A stretch of DNA of 45,619 nt from an uncultured Spirochaetaceae bacterium (GCA_902802305.1 CADCLG010000041.1:1-45619); one strand, 5' to 3'; shown: positions 8,037 through 17,117, counted from the stretch's first letter. Notes: a model not told the origin generated them from the letters alone. Numbers and translations: made by a program.

Positions 8037-8372
8037 TTATTTTGCCGGCAGCTTCTTTGGAATAAATGCAACCAAGAGACCCGCAATCAAAGCAATCACG
8101 CTTGAAATTCCAGCAATCAGCTGAGTTAAAGAATCTTTACTGAATCCTACAACGGCAAAAAGTAAACCGGCTAAAATGAAAAGACCTACACAAAGATATT
8201 CTTTCCATGTTTTTTTTGTTGCTGTTTTAATTGTACTCATTACGATAATACCGTAATCAAAAGAAGCAACACAAAGAGCAGTATATTTTACTGCTGGAAT
8301 AGTTGTGAAATATGCAAGAACTGAGGCTGCAATTAAAACAGCAACCGCAATAATCGCCCAGATTTTCTTCAT
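8037..8372 (-). CDS. Small integral membrane protein after the tape measure gene
   Basis: A 111-residue protein with three to four hydrophobic segments (~5-25, ~30-48, ~62-80, ~85-105) and a basic C-terminus (FIPKKLPAK). It is the last gene of the head-to-tape-measure unit, directly before two terminators. The position and size would suit a second holin or an exclusion/immunity protein. I recognise no family. AGGAGGTC precedes the ATG. Confidence 0.6.
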   Translation of the reverse strand: MKKIWAIIAVAVLIAASVLAYFTTIPAVKYTALCVASFDYGIIVMSTIKTATKKTWKEYLCVGLFILAGLLFAVVGFSKDSLTQLIAGISSVIALIAGLLVAFIPKKLPAK

Positions 8373-8421
8373 AGAAGACCTCCTATAATTTCAAGCAGTC
8401 TTAAAGACTACTTATATCCAC

Positions 8422-10626
8422 TTAAAAAGCTCCGCTGGATGTATTCTGAATAGTAATGCCAGGAGCTGGACCGCTAACCTTAGCCTGTACACCTTTTTCA
8501 AGTCCGATAGTCATTCGGCTCTCGCTGATTTGTGTACTCTGACTGTATGAATAACGCTCTGCTGGAGTTACCGGCGCATAACCTGTAATACCAGGCTCAT
8601 TTTCTTTTTCGCTGTCCTTTTTATCCTCGCCGCCCTGAAAGCTCATACTTTCAAGCCATTCATCAATACCGCTGTTAAACTCAGCAATCTTGCCGCCGAT
8701 TCCAGGAATATGACTGAGCATTCCGAGTATCTTCTGAACAGGCGTTAAAACCCATTTAAGAAGAGTTACACCTATCTGCTTAATTCCAGCTACAAAACCA
8801 CCTTCTTTGAAAGCGTTAATAATCCGCTCTATCGGCTCCCAGAGCTTTTTCAATGCGCCTATAAGAACATCGAAAATGATGGATGCAATATTTTTAAGCC
8901 ATTCCCAGGCTTTCTTCATTGCAGCTGTTACCTTATCCCAGTTCATCGCAAGAGCTACAATTGCAGCAATCAGCGCGATAATTCCAAGTACAATCCAGGT
9001 AACAGGATTTGCAAGCATGGCAATGTTAAAGCCAGTCTGAGCCGCAGTTGCAGCTGTAGTCGCTCCGGTTTCCGCAGTCATGGCCGCAGTTTCCGCAGCT
9101 ACCGCCGCAGTTAAAGCAGCTTTGCCGGCAGTCAATCCGCTGGTAATTGCAATCCATCCAATTTGCGCCGCTTTAATAATTACCTGAATTGCCTGCCATG
9201 CTTTCATTGCAATAACAGTTCCCATAATTACAGTTTTATAAAGCGTTATTGCTCCAACAATCGCAATAATCGGACCGCGTAAAGCCCAGACAACCTGAAC
9301 AAAACCCACAATCATTCTGATTGCGCCGCTCAAAACGTTCATAACGCCTATAATTGCCTGGGTTACCTTATCCACATTGACATTGTTAATCATGTCAATC
9401 ATTTTCTGTAAACCAGTAGAACCGCCGTTATCCGCAACAGCTTTTCCGATTCGCAGCTGAATACCTTCAACCGCGCTCTTAAATAAAGTAATCTGACCCT
9501 TTAATGATTTATTCATCGCAGTGGCCATGTTCTGAGCTGTACCGCCAGCCTGTTCAAGAGTATCTACATAATTCCTGATTTCTTTAGTGCCGGACTGCAT
9601 CAATGTCAGGAATGCGCCTACATTACGCTTTCCGAAAATATCCTCTAATGCGCCGTTTTTAGTCTGCTCATCAACATCACCCAGCTTCTTTTCAAACTGC
9701 TCCATAATGTCAATAATAGGCAGCATATTACCCGCCTGATCATAAACACTTATTCCCAGCTTACTTAAAGCCTTAGTTGCGCTCGAAGATGGCGCACCCA
9801 GATTGAGCATCATGTTTCTTAAAGCTGTTCCGGCTTCGGCTCCCTTAATACCGCTGTTCGCAAGTATTCCCACCATTCCGGAAAATTCTTCAAGCGTACC
9901 GCCCATAGAAGTGAAAGTCGGCGCGCCGGACTTTACAGCTTCAAACCACTGGCTCATATCAGTGTTAGCCATGTTTGTAGTTTTTGCTACAACATCAGCA
10001 ATTCTATTCATGTTTTTGGTAGTCTGCTGAGTTATTTCCTCAGCAGTAAGTGACGGATCATTAACAGCAAGCCCGAAAGCTCCGATTGCATCCGTCGCCA
10101 TATCTACCGCGTTAGTCAAATCCATGTTTGTGGCCGCAGCAAGATTAGTCGTACCCATCAGCATTCCAATTGCCTGGTCCGAAGTTAATCCTGCCATTGC
10201 CATTTTATCAAGTGCGCCGGCCGCATCTTGCGCACTGAATTTCGTTTTTGAACCCACTTCCATTGCGGCTGCCTGCATCCGTTCCAGGTCCTTAGTGAAG
10301 TTCTCGCTTGTAACGTCTAAATCCTTAAACTTAGCACCGGCCTGAGTAACGCTATCCTCAAACTCAACATATTTTTTTGTTGAATCAACAATAGCAGCAA
10401 CTCCGGCAGCAGCACCAATGGCAAGCATATTTTTGGCAGCACGCTTACAGCTGTTTCCAAACGCATTCAGACTTTTTTCAGCCTGCCTCATATCATTTTT
10501 TATTTTTGAGTTTACAGCTTTGGAAACGCCTTTTAATCCGTTCATCTGAGTTTCAATCTTTTTTATCGGAGCGGTCATAGCATCAACCGCCTTAAAAACA
10601 GTTTCAACAGCGTATTTACTTGCCAT
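8422..10626 (-). CDS. Tape measure protein (TP901 family)
   Basis: A 734-residue protein sets tail length. Residues 1-~70 are helical/coiled (AVDAMTAPIKKIETQMNGLKGV). Residues ~75-390 carry the TP901 core (GSKTKFSAQDAAGALDKMAMAGL, GTALRNMMLNLGAP, MLPIIDIMEQFEKKLG). Residues ~420-560 are strongly hydrophobic membrane-like segments. Its start overlaps the -1 frame extension of the tail chaperone by 11 bp, the usual arrangement. At ~44 bases per residue-row the tail would be roughly 110 nm, using the general 0.15 nm per residue rule. Confidence 0.9.
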   Translation of the reverse strand: MASKYAVETVFKAVDAMTAPIKKIETQMNGLKGVSKAVNSKIKNDMRQAEKSLNAFGNSCKRAAKNMLAIGAAAGVAAIVDSTKKYVEFEDSVTQAGAKFKDLDVTSENFTKDLERMQAAAMEVGSKTKFSAQDAAGALDKMAMAGLTSDQAIGMLMGTTNLAAATNMDLTNAVDMATDAIGAFGLAVNDPSLTAEEITQQTTKNMNRIADVVAKTTNMANTDMSQWFEAVKSGAPTFTSMGGTLEEFSGMVGILANSGIKGAEAGTALRNMMLNLGAPSSSATKALSKLGISVYDQAGNMLPIIDIMEQFEKKLGDVDEQTKNGALEDIFGKRNVGAFLTLMQSGTKEIRNYVDTLEQAGGTAQNMATAMNKSLKGQITLFKSAVEGIQLRIGKAVADNGGSTGLQKMIDMINNVNVDKVTQAIIGVMNVLSGAIRMIVGFVQVVWALRGPIIAIVGAITLYKTVIMGTVIAMKAWQAIQVIIKAAQIGWIAITSGLTAGKAALTAAVAAETAAMTAETGATTAATAAQTGFNIAMLANPVTWIVLGIIALIAAIVALAMNWDKVTAAMKKAWEWLKNIASIIFDVLIGALKKLWEPIERIINAFKEGGFVAGIKQIGVTLLKWVLTPVQKILGMLSHIPGIGGKIAEFNSGIDEWLESMSFQGGEDKKDSEKENEPGITGYAPVTPAERYSYSQSTQISESRMTIGLEKGVQAKVSGPAPGITIQNTSSGAF

Positions 10627-10843
10627 GATTTCTTTTCGCCTCCTTTGTAGATTTTTGAATTTCGATTAAGCCCGGAATCAAAGCGTCATACCAAAAATGA
10701 ATATCGTTTAAAGTCAAATCATCAGGTAAGACCGGCAAATGATAATCAGAGTAGATTTGCCTGATAGCCGTACAAGCTCCGGTCATCAGATCCACTTTCT
10801 TTCTTTTGCCGTCTACCGCAATTTCAAACTTTAAATACTCAAG
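10616..10843 (-). CDS. -1 frameshift extension of tail assembly chaperone (gpGT-type)
   Basis: This reading frame has no start of its own. Reading back one base at the heptamer T TTT TTC (10849-10843) continues the chaperone for 75 more residues (LEYLKFEIAVDGKRKKVDLM...) to a stop inside the tape-measure start. The full product would be 212 residues. A G/GT pair made by -1 slippage just before the tape measure gene is the rule in long-tailed phages; the long form recruits the tape measure protein. Confidence 0.85.
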   Translation of the reverse strand, partial: LEYLKFEIAVDGKRKKVDLMTGACTAIRQIYSDYHLPVLPDDLTLNDIHFWYDALIPGLIEIQKSTKEAKRNHGK

Positions 10844-11253
10844 AAAAAACCCGCGATAGCCTGTAAGAGCTTGTAATCAGTCGCATGGATTTTATCGAAA
10901 AATCCATTGTCTTTTCCTGTCATTGCGCTCATAACGCAATTTAATTTTTTGAATGATTCAGTTTCCTTCATGCCGTCCATTGCTCTAAAGAGCTTACCAT
11001 TCGGCTGACCGATTTTAAGTGTAACACCGGCAAAGTTCTCAGGACTTCTGGAAGAAATAGTGTACTCAATATTTCCATCATCAAATACCAGAAGACCAAT
11101 AACGCAGGCATCAATAAGACGTTTTTTACCGTCTTCAAAACCTTTTAAATCTTCATCATTCATGTTAGCAGTTTCGCGATCAATTCCGGTAACATCGCAC
11201 CAGTTGTCAAACTCTTTTTCTGCCTGTTCTCTTGCAACTTTCTCATCTGCCAT
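10831..11253 (-). CDS. Tail assembly chaperone, short form (gpG-type)
   Basis: The zero-frame product has 140 residues and ends ...AIAGFFLSI just past the slippery site. Its N-terminal half is acidic and helical (EQAEKEFDNWCDVTGIDRET). It lies between tail tube and tape measure genes, the canonical place. It would coat the tape measure during tail assembly. AGAGGT precedes the ATG at 11253. A hairpin at 11280-11317 separates it from the highly expressed tube and sheath genes and may reduce its transcription. Confidence 0.85.
   Translation of the reverse strand: MADEKVAREQAEKEFDNWCDVTGIDRETANMNDEDLKGFEDGKKRLIDACVIGLLVFDDGNIEYTISSRSPENFAGVTLKIGQPNGKLFRAMDGMKETESFKKLNCVMSAMTGKDNGFFDKIHATDYKLLQAIAGFFLSI
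10843..10849 (-). other. Programmed -1 frameshift slippery heptamer
   Basis: On the minus strand the codons GGT TTT TTC TTG contain T TTT TTC, a classic X XXY YYZ slippery heptamer, three codons before the zero-frame stop. The -1 frame stays open to 10616. Confidence 0.85.
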
Positions 11254-11279
11254 AATTTAATACCTCTCTATAAAAATTA

Positions 11280-11317
11280 AAGCAGAAAGCTCCCGGCGCA
11301 CCAGGAACCTTCTGCTT
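11280..11317 (-). terminator. Terminator/attenuator after tail tube gene
   Basis: AAGCAGAA and TTCTGCTT close a long hairpin with further imperfect pairing inside and a short loop. On the minus strand it is followed by TAATTTTTAT. It would reduce read-through from tube to chaperone. Confidence 0.7.
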
Positions 11318-11331
11318 AAAGTTCCGTATGA

Positions 11332-11706
11332 TTAACCAAGTTTCTCACATGAACCGTTCAGCGTGATAGCAGCAGTACCTTCTTTCATGTCTGCCTTTAC
11401 TGCATCAGTAAGCTGCATAGAGCCACCAATAACAGTGCCATCAACCATAGTTGCAGAAACGTCAAAGAACTCCATACTGTCCTGACATTCCTGTAGGAAC
11501 TCCATATCATCATTGTCATTAGTTAATGTTACATGAAGTCCTTCAATCGCGCCGGCATGACGGCTCTTTACGATTCTGTTAGTTCCGTCGCCGTTAGGCT
11601 TTACTTCGTTGTTAAAGCCTGAATAAGTGATTTCGCAGGTATCTTCTGCATCACAAGTAAAACGGCGGCCATTGATTACGATAGATTCAACGCATCCAGA
11701 AGCCAT
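11332..11706 (-). CDS. Tail tube protein (Mu gpM-like)
   Basis: A 124-residue beta-rich protein directly after the sheath gene (1-bp overlap). The pattern ASGCVESIVINGRRF.CDAEDTCEITYSGF and AITLNGSC matches small tube proteins of Mu-like contractile tails. It polymerises as the inner tube through which DNA passes. Confidence 0.8.
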   Translation of the reverse strand: MASGCVESIVINGRRFTCDAEDTCEITYSGFNNEVKPNGDGTNRIVKSRHAGAIEGLHVTLTNDNDDMEFLQECQDSMEFFDVSATMVDGTVIGGSMQLTDAVKADMKEGTAAITLNGSCEKLG

Positions 11707-13175
11707 TATTCACCTCCAAGATAGAAGCCAAAGAATACATCAGTTGAAGAAACTTCAATGTTTCCACTGAGCTTTACAGGGAATTTCACATTCAAACGCT
11801 TAGGATTCTCGCTGTCAATTTTGACTTCAAGATTTTTCTTTGTGAACTCTGCATCACTGATAATGGCTTTGCTTGCCAAAGATTTTGCAAGGTTTACAAA
11901 AGCAGTCACAACCATCTTAGGCTGTACAGCGTTAGGATTAGTTACCACATCAGCATCCGGAACAAGAGGAACACCAATCATTTCGTCAGCTTCCATAATG
12001 AGGCGGACGTTGTAAACAACGTTCATCAGCTTCATCATATCTACAACGTAGCGGCGTGAAGGATATTTTCCCTCAGCAATCGGATGATAGAATGTAATAA
12101 TATCATTCAATCTTGCAGCTGAGCCTTCTTTAATGTTTGTAGAAGACCCCTTAGAAACTGCCTGATTGCGGACGTTGTAATCTTCCTGAACAAGGTCATC
12201 ACCAGTATGAAGACCTGTCAAAAGTCCTTTATATCCGCAGGCTGGATCCTTGTCAGCCTGTGTCATAATGTCGCTTACAAGACCTTTTGCAGCAACTACA
12301 AAAGGCATTTCGCGTGAACCAACCGAAGGAATCAGGAAGTTTATGTAATCGTTAGGACGAGCATCAGTTACAGCTGTACGAGTAGCATAGTTGTCAGTAC
12401 ATCCGTGAGCTACAAGACAGCCCTTCTTGTTAAGAACGCCCCAGCGTCCTTCTCCCCAATTCTGGTATTTATCCAGGTTAGTTGTGTTATTGTAAGGGTA
12501 AAGGTCAAGAACGACAGTTTCCCAAACGCCGCCGATAGCAGCAAGAGCGGTATCAACGTCGCCGTCGATAGAACCGCCTGAAAGCTGAGTAACGCTGAAA
12601 GTCAGGCCGGCAATGTCAGCCTGCAATTCAGTCTTAACCTGATTTCCAATTGTACCCTTAAATTTCGCAGTAAGCGGAATAGCATGATCATCAAGATCGC
12701 CGGCAATTACAGGCATATTCAGAACGCCGTTAATAGCTGTTTTTACTTTTGCAAGTACATTATCGCCGGTGTCGTCTTTTGTAACGGCAAACTCAGCAAC
12801 AATACCGCCGATATAGATTTTACCGCTGCCATTTTCTGTAGCAGTTCCGGTAATTCCAAGACTTCCAGCCGCAGCAACAGCACTAGCACCCTCTGCAACC
12901 GGATAGATTGTTACAGGGAAACTTGCGCCATTTCCGCTAAGCGGGAAAAGCTGCAAGGCAGCCAAATGAAGAGGAGAACCATAGCCATAACGCTCTGCTA
13001 CCAAAGCCGCGCTAGATTCACATTCATATTTTTTAGTCGAATAAGCAACGTTGCTGTTACCTGGACCCACAATTGCAAGTCTCTGAGGCAGAAGAGCAGC
13101 CTTGCCAGCGTTAAAGTTCTTGTAGCTAACTTCAACGCCTGTAACGCGTGAGATAGCAGAAGCACTTACACCCAT
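11706..13175 (-). CDS. Contractile tail sheath protein (Mu gpL-like)
   Basis: A 489-residue sheath subunit. The start (MGVSASAISRVTGVEVSYKN), the RLAIVGPGNSN segment (~30-42), YGYGSPLHLAALQLFPLSGNGA (~62-85) and the C-terminal domain with R.IMEADEMIGVP and YRRYVVDMMKLMNVVYNVR are typical of the Mu gpL type. Its presence makes the particle a myovirus. GGAGG precedes the ATG, and the gene starts 1 bp after the upstream gene ends. Confidence 0.92.
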   Translation of the reverse strand: MGVSASAISRVTGVEVSYKNFNAGKAALLPQRLAIVGPGNSNVAYSTKKYECESSAALVAERYGYGSPLHLAALQLFPLSGNGASFPVTIYPVAEGASAVAAAGSLGITGTATENGSGKIYIGGIVAEFAVTKDDTGDNVLAKVKTAINGVLNMPVIAGDLDDHAIPLTAKFKGTIGNQVKTELQADIAGLTFSVTQLSGGSIDGDVDTALAAIGGVWETVVLDLYPYNNTTNLDKYQNWGEGRWGVLNKKGCLVAHGCTDNYATRTAVTDARPNDYINFLIPSVGSREMPFVVAAKGLVSDIMTQADKDPACGYKGLLTGLHTGDDLVQEDYNVRNQAVSKGSSTNIKEGSAARLNDIITFYHPIAEGKYPSRRYVVDMMKLMNVVYNVRLIMEADEMIGVPLVPDADVVTNPNAVQPKMVVTAFVNLAKSLASKAIISDAEFTKKNLEVKIDSENPKRLNVKFPVKLSGNIEVSSTDVFFGFYLGGE

Positions 13176-13176
13176 C

Positions 13177-13827
13177 TTATTCCTCCTGATCCATATTCAC
13201 GATAACCAATCCGGTATCGTCTAAGATTTCCAAAGATATAGGCGAAATTTCAACGCCCTCTACCTGAGGCGAGTGTTCAATCAGATCAACAGTCATAACG
13301 ACACGCACAATGCAAACTCTTCCAGCTGCACTCTGCTGACTAGGCATTCCTGTAGTCCTGCTGTTTACCGAACGCGATAAAACAACACCCCTCAACCCCA
13401 GATAGCTGTAATTTGCGGCGCAAAGAATATTCCGGATTATCCGCGCAGTTTTCCACGCTTTCACCGTTGCCATGCGCCCCAGTCTACCGTCGCCGTCAAA
13501 AGTTCCGGTAGCATAACAGTCAATATTAAAAGTGGCTGTCATATTACTTTTATTTCTGTCATCAGTACCTTTTTGACGTGTATCACCCACAAGCGACACA
13601 TTCACAAGCGGAAAAACACTTTCGTCCTCTTCCGTTTGCAGCTCCCACGGATGATCATTCTCCAGATAAACCTTGATATTGTAATCATCCTTGCTTGATT
13701 CCCCGGCAGCTTCGGCAAGCTCAAACTGGTGAGCTGTCTCTAAAGCCAGGATGCCGCAAATCTGATCGCGTACAATCTCAACGTTATCCGGCGTACTTAA
13801 AAGCTCGTTGATTTGATAATCACTCAT
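13177..13827 (-). CDS. Tail completion/terminator-type neck protein
   Basis: A 216-residue protein directly upstream of the sheath gene, where Mu-like phages encode a tail terminator or gp37-like protein. Visible features are a helical N-terminus, a beta core (FPLVNVSLVGDTRQ, ATFNIDCYATG) and helix VKAWKTARIIRNIL. It overlaps the upstream gene by 8 bp. The role is inferred from synteny and from the general neck-protein size range. Confidence 0.6.
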   Translation of the reverse strand: MSDYQINELLSTPDNVEIVRDQICGILALETAHQFELAEAAGESSKDDYNIKVYLENDHPWELQTEEDESVFPLVNVSLVGDTRQKGTDDRNKSNMTATFNIDCYATGTFDGDGRLGRMATVKAWKTARIIRNILCAANYSYLGLRGVVLSRSVNSRTTGMPSQQSAAGRVCIVRVVMTVDLIEHSPQVEGVEISPISLEILDDTGLVIVNMDQEE

Positions 13828-14215
13828 CCTCTTCTTCCTCGTCCTTAGACTTCTTTTTAAGATTCAAAGCCAAAATCAAACGTCCTACTCCAAGAGTTCT
13901 GTCAGGCTCAAATCGAACCACAAACAAAATCCATTCATGGCCGCTCATATCAACGTAAACCACACGCCAGCCGAAAGCTGGCTTTACATATTCGCCATCA
14001 GAAACAAAATCGCTCATTCTGAAACAAGCTGTAATCGTTCTTCCGGCAATTGGATTTCCTTCGGTATCAACCAGATAACCAATATCACCTACAAATCCCT
14101 GTAATGTAACGCCAGTTCCGTTAGGTCGAAGCAATGTAAAATCGACAGCTCCGCCAGTTTCTTTGTCAGTCAAAGTTACTGCTAAATCCGCTTCTGCAAG
14201 CTGTCTCAAACCCAT
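13820..14215 (-). CDS. Head-tail connector-region protein
   Basis: A 131-residue beta-rich protein (LTDKETGGAVDFTLLRPNG, GRTITACFRMSDF, WRVVYVDMSG) with a very acidic C-terminal tail. It sits four genes after the portal-side capsid block and before the tail terminator candidate, where lambda-like phages keep head-tail joining proteins. It starts 1 bp before the upstream gene ends. I cannot assign a precise family. Confidence 0.5.
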   Translation of the reverse strand: MGLRQLAEADLAVTLTDKETGGAVDFTLLRPNGTGVTLQGFVGDIGYLVDTEGNPIAGRTITACFRMSDFVSDGEYVKPAFGWRVVYVDMSGHEWILFVVRFEPDRTLGVGRLILALNLKKKSKDEEEEDE

Positions 14216-14488
14216 TTACTTTCCACCTTTTTTAGAGCCGGATTTCTTTTCAGTTTCCTGCTCTTTTTTATTTTCATCAGCCGTAGCTTCATCAGTTTTC
14301 ACTTCATCAGCTTTGCCTGATTCTTTTTTTTCATCAGCTTTTTCTTCAACGACAATAATTTTGCCCTTAGAAACAGCATCATCAAATGCACTTTCCGGCT
14401 TAAAAATGCTCTTAGTGATTACATCACCGGCATCATAAATATTGCCGTCGTTGTAAAAGCAATTACCTTTTGCAACGACATACTTCAT
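14216..14488 (-). CDS. Small protein with charged low-complexity tail after major capsid gene
   Basis: A 90-residue protein with a short ordered N-terminus (KYVVAKGNCFYNDGNIYDAGDVI, which resembles small head-completion proteins) and a C-terminal half made almost only of K, E, D, A and T. The location directly after the capsid gene fits a lambda gpFI-like DNA-packaging accessory, which also has charged low complexity. Function is not demonstrated. Confidence 0.5.
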   Translation of the reverse strand: MKYVVAKGNCFYNDGNIYDAGDVITKSIFKPESAFDDAVSKGKIIVVEEKADEKKESGKADEVKTDEATADENKKEQETEKKSGSKKGGK

Positions 14489-14504
14489 AACCAGCTCCTA
14501 AGCC

Positions 14505-15596
14505 TTATGACTTAACTGTAAGACAGCCAAATCGGTCAATTGAAACTGGAATACAGATAGGACGTGTAGTTGCCTGAGCAACAGTTGTGTCCTTATCGTC
14601 ATTGTTGTAAACCTTGTTATGAACCTTCATACCGCCATTCGGATAAATAACAGTATCAGGAACGACAGAAGCAAATGGCTCAGTCATTCCAAGAGAAGGA
14701 ACACCGCCGTAAACAAGACGGAAATCAAGATCTTCTACATCAGCAAGCATGATAACTTTGTTGTCATCAACAAACTTGTTTGAAGTAGAATTGTTGAAGC
14801 TCTGATAACGTCCGTTGTAAACCCAAAGGTCATAACGGTAAGCTCCTGATTCAAGATAACCCATGTACTTACCGCCCTTATTAACAAGGCGAGGAGAGAG
14901 GTTACCAAGACCAAGACCGTCCTTTTTAACAGCATTCTGAACCTTTGTGTCCTGAATGAACAAATCCCAAGCCTTAGCACCGAAAATGATGTTTTTCGGA
15001 TCCACAAGACCATCAGCACGAATTGCATCTGCAAGAGTGTTAATATCTTTAATTGGATCTGCACCGGTCTGATCCCACATTGTAGAAGCGTTAGCAATAT
15101 GAGTGTTCTTTGCGTTGAAGTCCAGAACATAAGCCTCGTTTCCGGCATCATCAGTAAGAGTGAGCTTACCAGTCTGGAGAACCTGAGAAGCCTGCAACTC
15201 GATAGAACGATTGAGCATTCCATACATAAGCTGGAAGCCGCGTTTTAAGATGTTTACCAGGCGGCCAAACCAAGTACCAATAGCTTCATATTCATTTTCA
15301 CCTGGCTGTCTTTTAAGCAGGTCAAAAATGTTTACCGGACGAGAAAGTTTATATACAGGAGGCTTTACCTGCTTTCCTGTAAATACGTCATCCGCAATTG
15401 CAACAGCACCGTTTGAAAGATCGCGAAGAACAGGCGCAACCTGTTCACCTGAACGAACGATGTCAATGTCAATATATTCTGCATCAGTGTAATCTTCTTC
15501 GCTTGTTTTAAAGAAAGAGGCGAGGAAGCCCATTTTATCCATCTTCGGAAAGCTCTCGAAGAGTTTAAGAACCTTTTCCTTGAATGCGCTCTGCAT
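14505..15596 (-). CDS. Major capsid protein (lambda gpE family)
   Basis: The 363-residue protein matches the Phage_cap_E pattern: Y-I-D-I-D-I-V-R-x-G-E near residue 40, RPVNIFDLLKRQPGENEYE near 85-105, and IIFGAKAWDLFIQD in the second half. It follows the decoration gene by 17 bp and a good ribosome site. It forms the icosahedral shell together with the 15614-16018 product. Confidence 0.9.
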   Translation of the reverse strand: MQSAFKEKVLKLFESFPKMDKMGFLASFFKTSEEDYTDAEYIDIDIVRSGEQVAPVLRDLSNGAVAIADDVFTGKQVKPPVYKLSRPVNIFDLLKRQPGENEYEAIGTWFGRLVNILKRGFQLMYGMLNRSIELQASQVLQTGKLTLTDDAGNEAYVLDFNAKNTHIANASTMWDQTGADPIKDINTLADAIRADGLVDPKNIIFGAKAWDLFIQDTKVQNAVKKDGLGLGNLSPRLVNKGGKYMGYLESGAYRYDLWVYNGRYQSFNNSTSNKFVDDNKVIMLADVEDLDFRLVYGGVPSLGMTEPFASVVPDTVIYPNGGMKVHNKVYNNDDKDTTVAQATTRPICIPVSIDRFGCLTVKS

Positions 15597-15613
15597 ATCA
15601 ATACTCCTTATAA

Positions 15614-16018
15614 CTACTGATTGTCAGTAGAATTCATTTCAGTAATAGTTACTGGAATAATTCCGGCTGTCTTAGCCAGGTCTTTCTGCAATGCTGTTGC
15701 AGCAGTTCCAGCAACCTTAATTTTTGAACCATCTACAGGTCCGGCAATGTAAGCAGTAAGAGGAACATCTCTACCAGAAACTCCCCCTTCCAACTTTTCG
15801 CGGCCAGTATAAATAGCGCAAATTGGATCAATAAGACCACTTACAGCAATTCCGGTGTACGGAATAAATTTACCGCTTCCATTTCTGTCACGTGCAAGAA
15901 GATCTCCCTGAACAACTTCGCCGTTAGCAGCGATAGTTACCTTTCCAGATTCATAGAATCCATCACCCTGAACAATTTCCTTGTCCTGACCGTAGTTCTG
16001 AATGTTCATGTTACTCAT
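15614..16018 (-). CDS. Head decoration protein (lambda gpD-like)
   Basis: A 134-residue beta-rich protein with a GEVVQGDLLARDRNGSGKFIPY segment and terminal VTITEMN, typical of gpD-type capsid stabilisers. It lies between the scaffold and the major capsid genes, as in lambda (C-Nu3-D-E). gpD trimers clamp the expanded shell. Confidence 0.85.
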   Translation of the reverse strand: MSNMNIQNYGQDKEIVQGDGFYESGKVTIAANGEVVQGDLLARDRNGSGKFIPYTGIAVSGLIDPICAIYTGREKLEGGVSGRDVPLTAYIAGPVDGSKIKVAGTAATALQKDLAKTAGIIPVTITEMNSTDNQ

Positions 16019-16020
16019 GA

Positions 16021-16566
16021 TTAGTTTCCTCCCACAGCTTTATCAAAAGCAGCCATCATAGCTTCTTCTTTGTTGTTAGAAGTAGCAGCTGGAGTAGCTG
16101 TATCAGCAGGATTATCTTCCTTGCGAGCAGCAACAGCAGCGTTAGCAACGCGCTTTTCAAAATAAGTTGTCTGTACGGTTTCATCAGCTACAGGATTACC
16201 GTCGCGAATGAACTTTGCAGACACATCCAGACAGCCCGCAATTTCGCCCATCTTCAAATGAGCATCACAGCGCGAGCGTTCTTCTTTAGAACCTTCTGCT
16301 TTACCAGCTGCAAAAATCTCAGCGTAAAGAGCAGGCTCTTTAGATTTGAGTTCCTCGATAGTCATAACGCTATCCTCCGTATTTTTTTGAGCCGGTACCC
16401 CGGCATTATTTTCAGGAGCGTTATGACTTTCGCCATGCTCCATTTTCACAGTTTTATCAAGAGAGGCTGCTAAAATGTTCTTAGCACCTTCCAGCGAAGC
16501 TGCAATCTCTTTATAGTCAGCCTCATCCACAATCTTTGTCTCTTTGCGAGTTTTCTCAACGCACAT
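16021..16566 (-). CDS. Capsid scaffold / protease C-terminal extension
   Basis: This frame (up to 181 residues) overlaps the 3' end of the protease gene by 97 bp in the -1 frame. It is highly charged and helical (EELKSKEPALYAEIFAAGKAEGSKEE) with a disordered Ala/Thr stretch. No ribosome site precedes the ATG at 16566, but GGAGG sits correctly before an internal ATG at 16365, giving a 114-residue scaffold. Lambda makes its scaffold Nu3 from such a nested start in protease gene C. Either the protease reaches this frame by -1 shifting or only the nested product is made. Confidence 0.7.
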   Translation of the reverse strand: MCVEKTRKETKIVDEADYKEIAASLEGAKNILAASLDKTVKMEHGESHNAPENNAGVPAQKNTEDSVMTIEELKSKEPALYAEIFAAGKAEGSKEERSRCDAHLKMGEIAGCLDVSAKFIRDGNPVADETVQTTYFEKRVANAAVAARKEDNPADTATPAATSNNKEEAMMAAFDKAVGGN

Positions 16567-17117
16567 CTTAGCGTTATTACGCTGGCAATTACTTCATCAG
16601 CAAAACCGGCATCAACAATCTCAGAACCGAAAAAGAAAGTTTCCTCATCCATCAGAGAATGAATCTCTTTTGCATCTTTTCCGGAAATCTGTTCGTAATA
16701 CTTAGCCATCAGGTTATCAATCGAAACGAGTAAACCTGCTTCTTTTTCAAGCTCCAGGTGATTACCCATAACCGTAGACCATGCGTTATGAATCATGTAA
16801 ACAGCATTGTCTTCAACAAGAATTTTGCTTTCCGGATTTTCGATTTTTGCCGCAAGCGCGATAATAGATGCGCTGGATGCAGCCATTCCCTGAATATAAG
16901 TTTCAACAGTTACCTCTTTATGCTGGCGCATAAAGTTCCTGATAATGTTGAAAATTGAGATACATTCCCATACAGAACCGCCGGGCGAATCAATCACAAT
17001 TTGAACTTTGTTATCTTCTTTGTCATAATCATCAAGCTCGCGACGCATAAAGTCAGCAGTTATACCGCTTTCCCACCATGAATCGCCTATGCGCTTATTA
17101 ACCAATATTGATTTCAT
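16470..17117 (-). CDS. Prohead protease, ClpP/S14 fold
   Basis: With the ATG at 17117 the protein has 215 residues. The ClpP fold is clear: VIDSPGGSVWECISIFNII (~41-60), nucleophile region GMAASSASIIAL (Ser ~81-83) and catalytic-His region AVYMIHNAW (His ~110). It matures the prohead and frees the scaffold. The last ~35 residues (CALRKLAKRQRLWMRL...) are basic and unlike the family; the expected helical tail is in the overlapping -1 frame. The start has no ribosome site and lies 33 nt after late motif copy 2. Confidence 0.85.
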   Translation of the reverse strand: MKSILVNKRIGDSWWESGITADFMRRELDDYDKEDNKVQIVIDSPGGSVWECISIFNIIRNFMRQHKEVTVETYIQGMAASSASIIALAAKIENPESKILVEDNAVYMIHNAWSTVMGNHLELEKEAGLLVSIDNLMAKYYEQISGKDAKEIHSLMDEETFFFGSEIVDAGFADEVIASVITLRCALRKLAKRQRLWMRLTIKRLQLRWKVLRTF

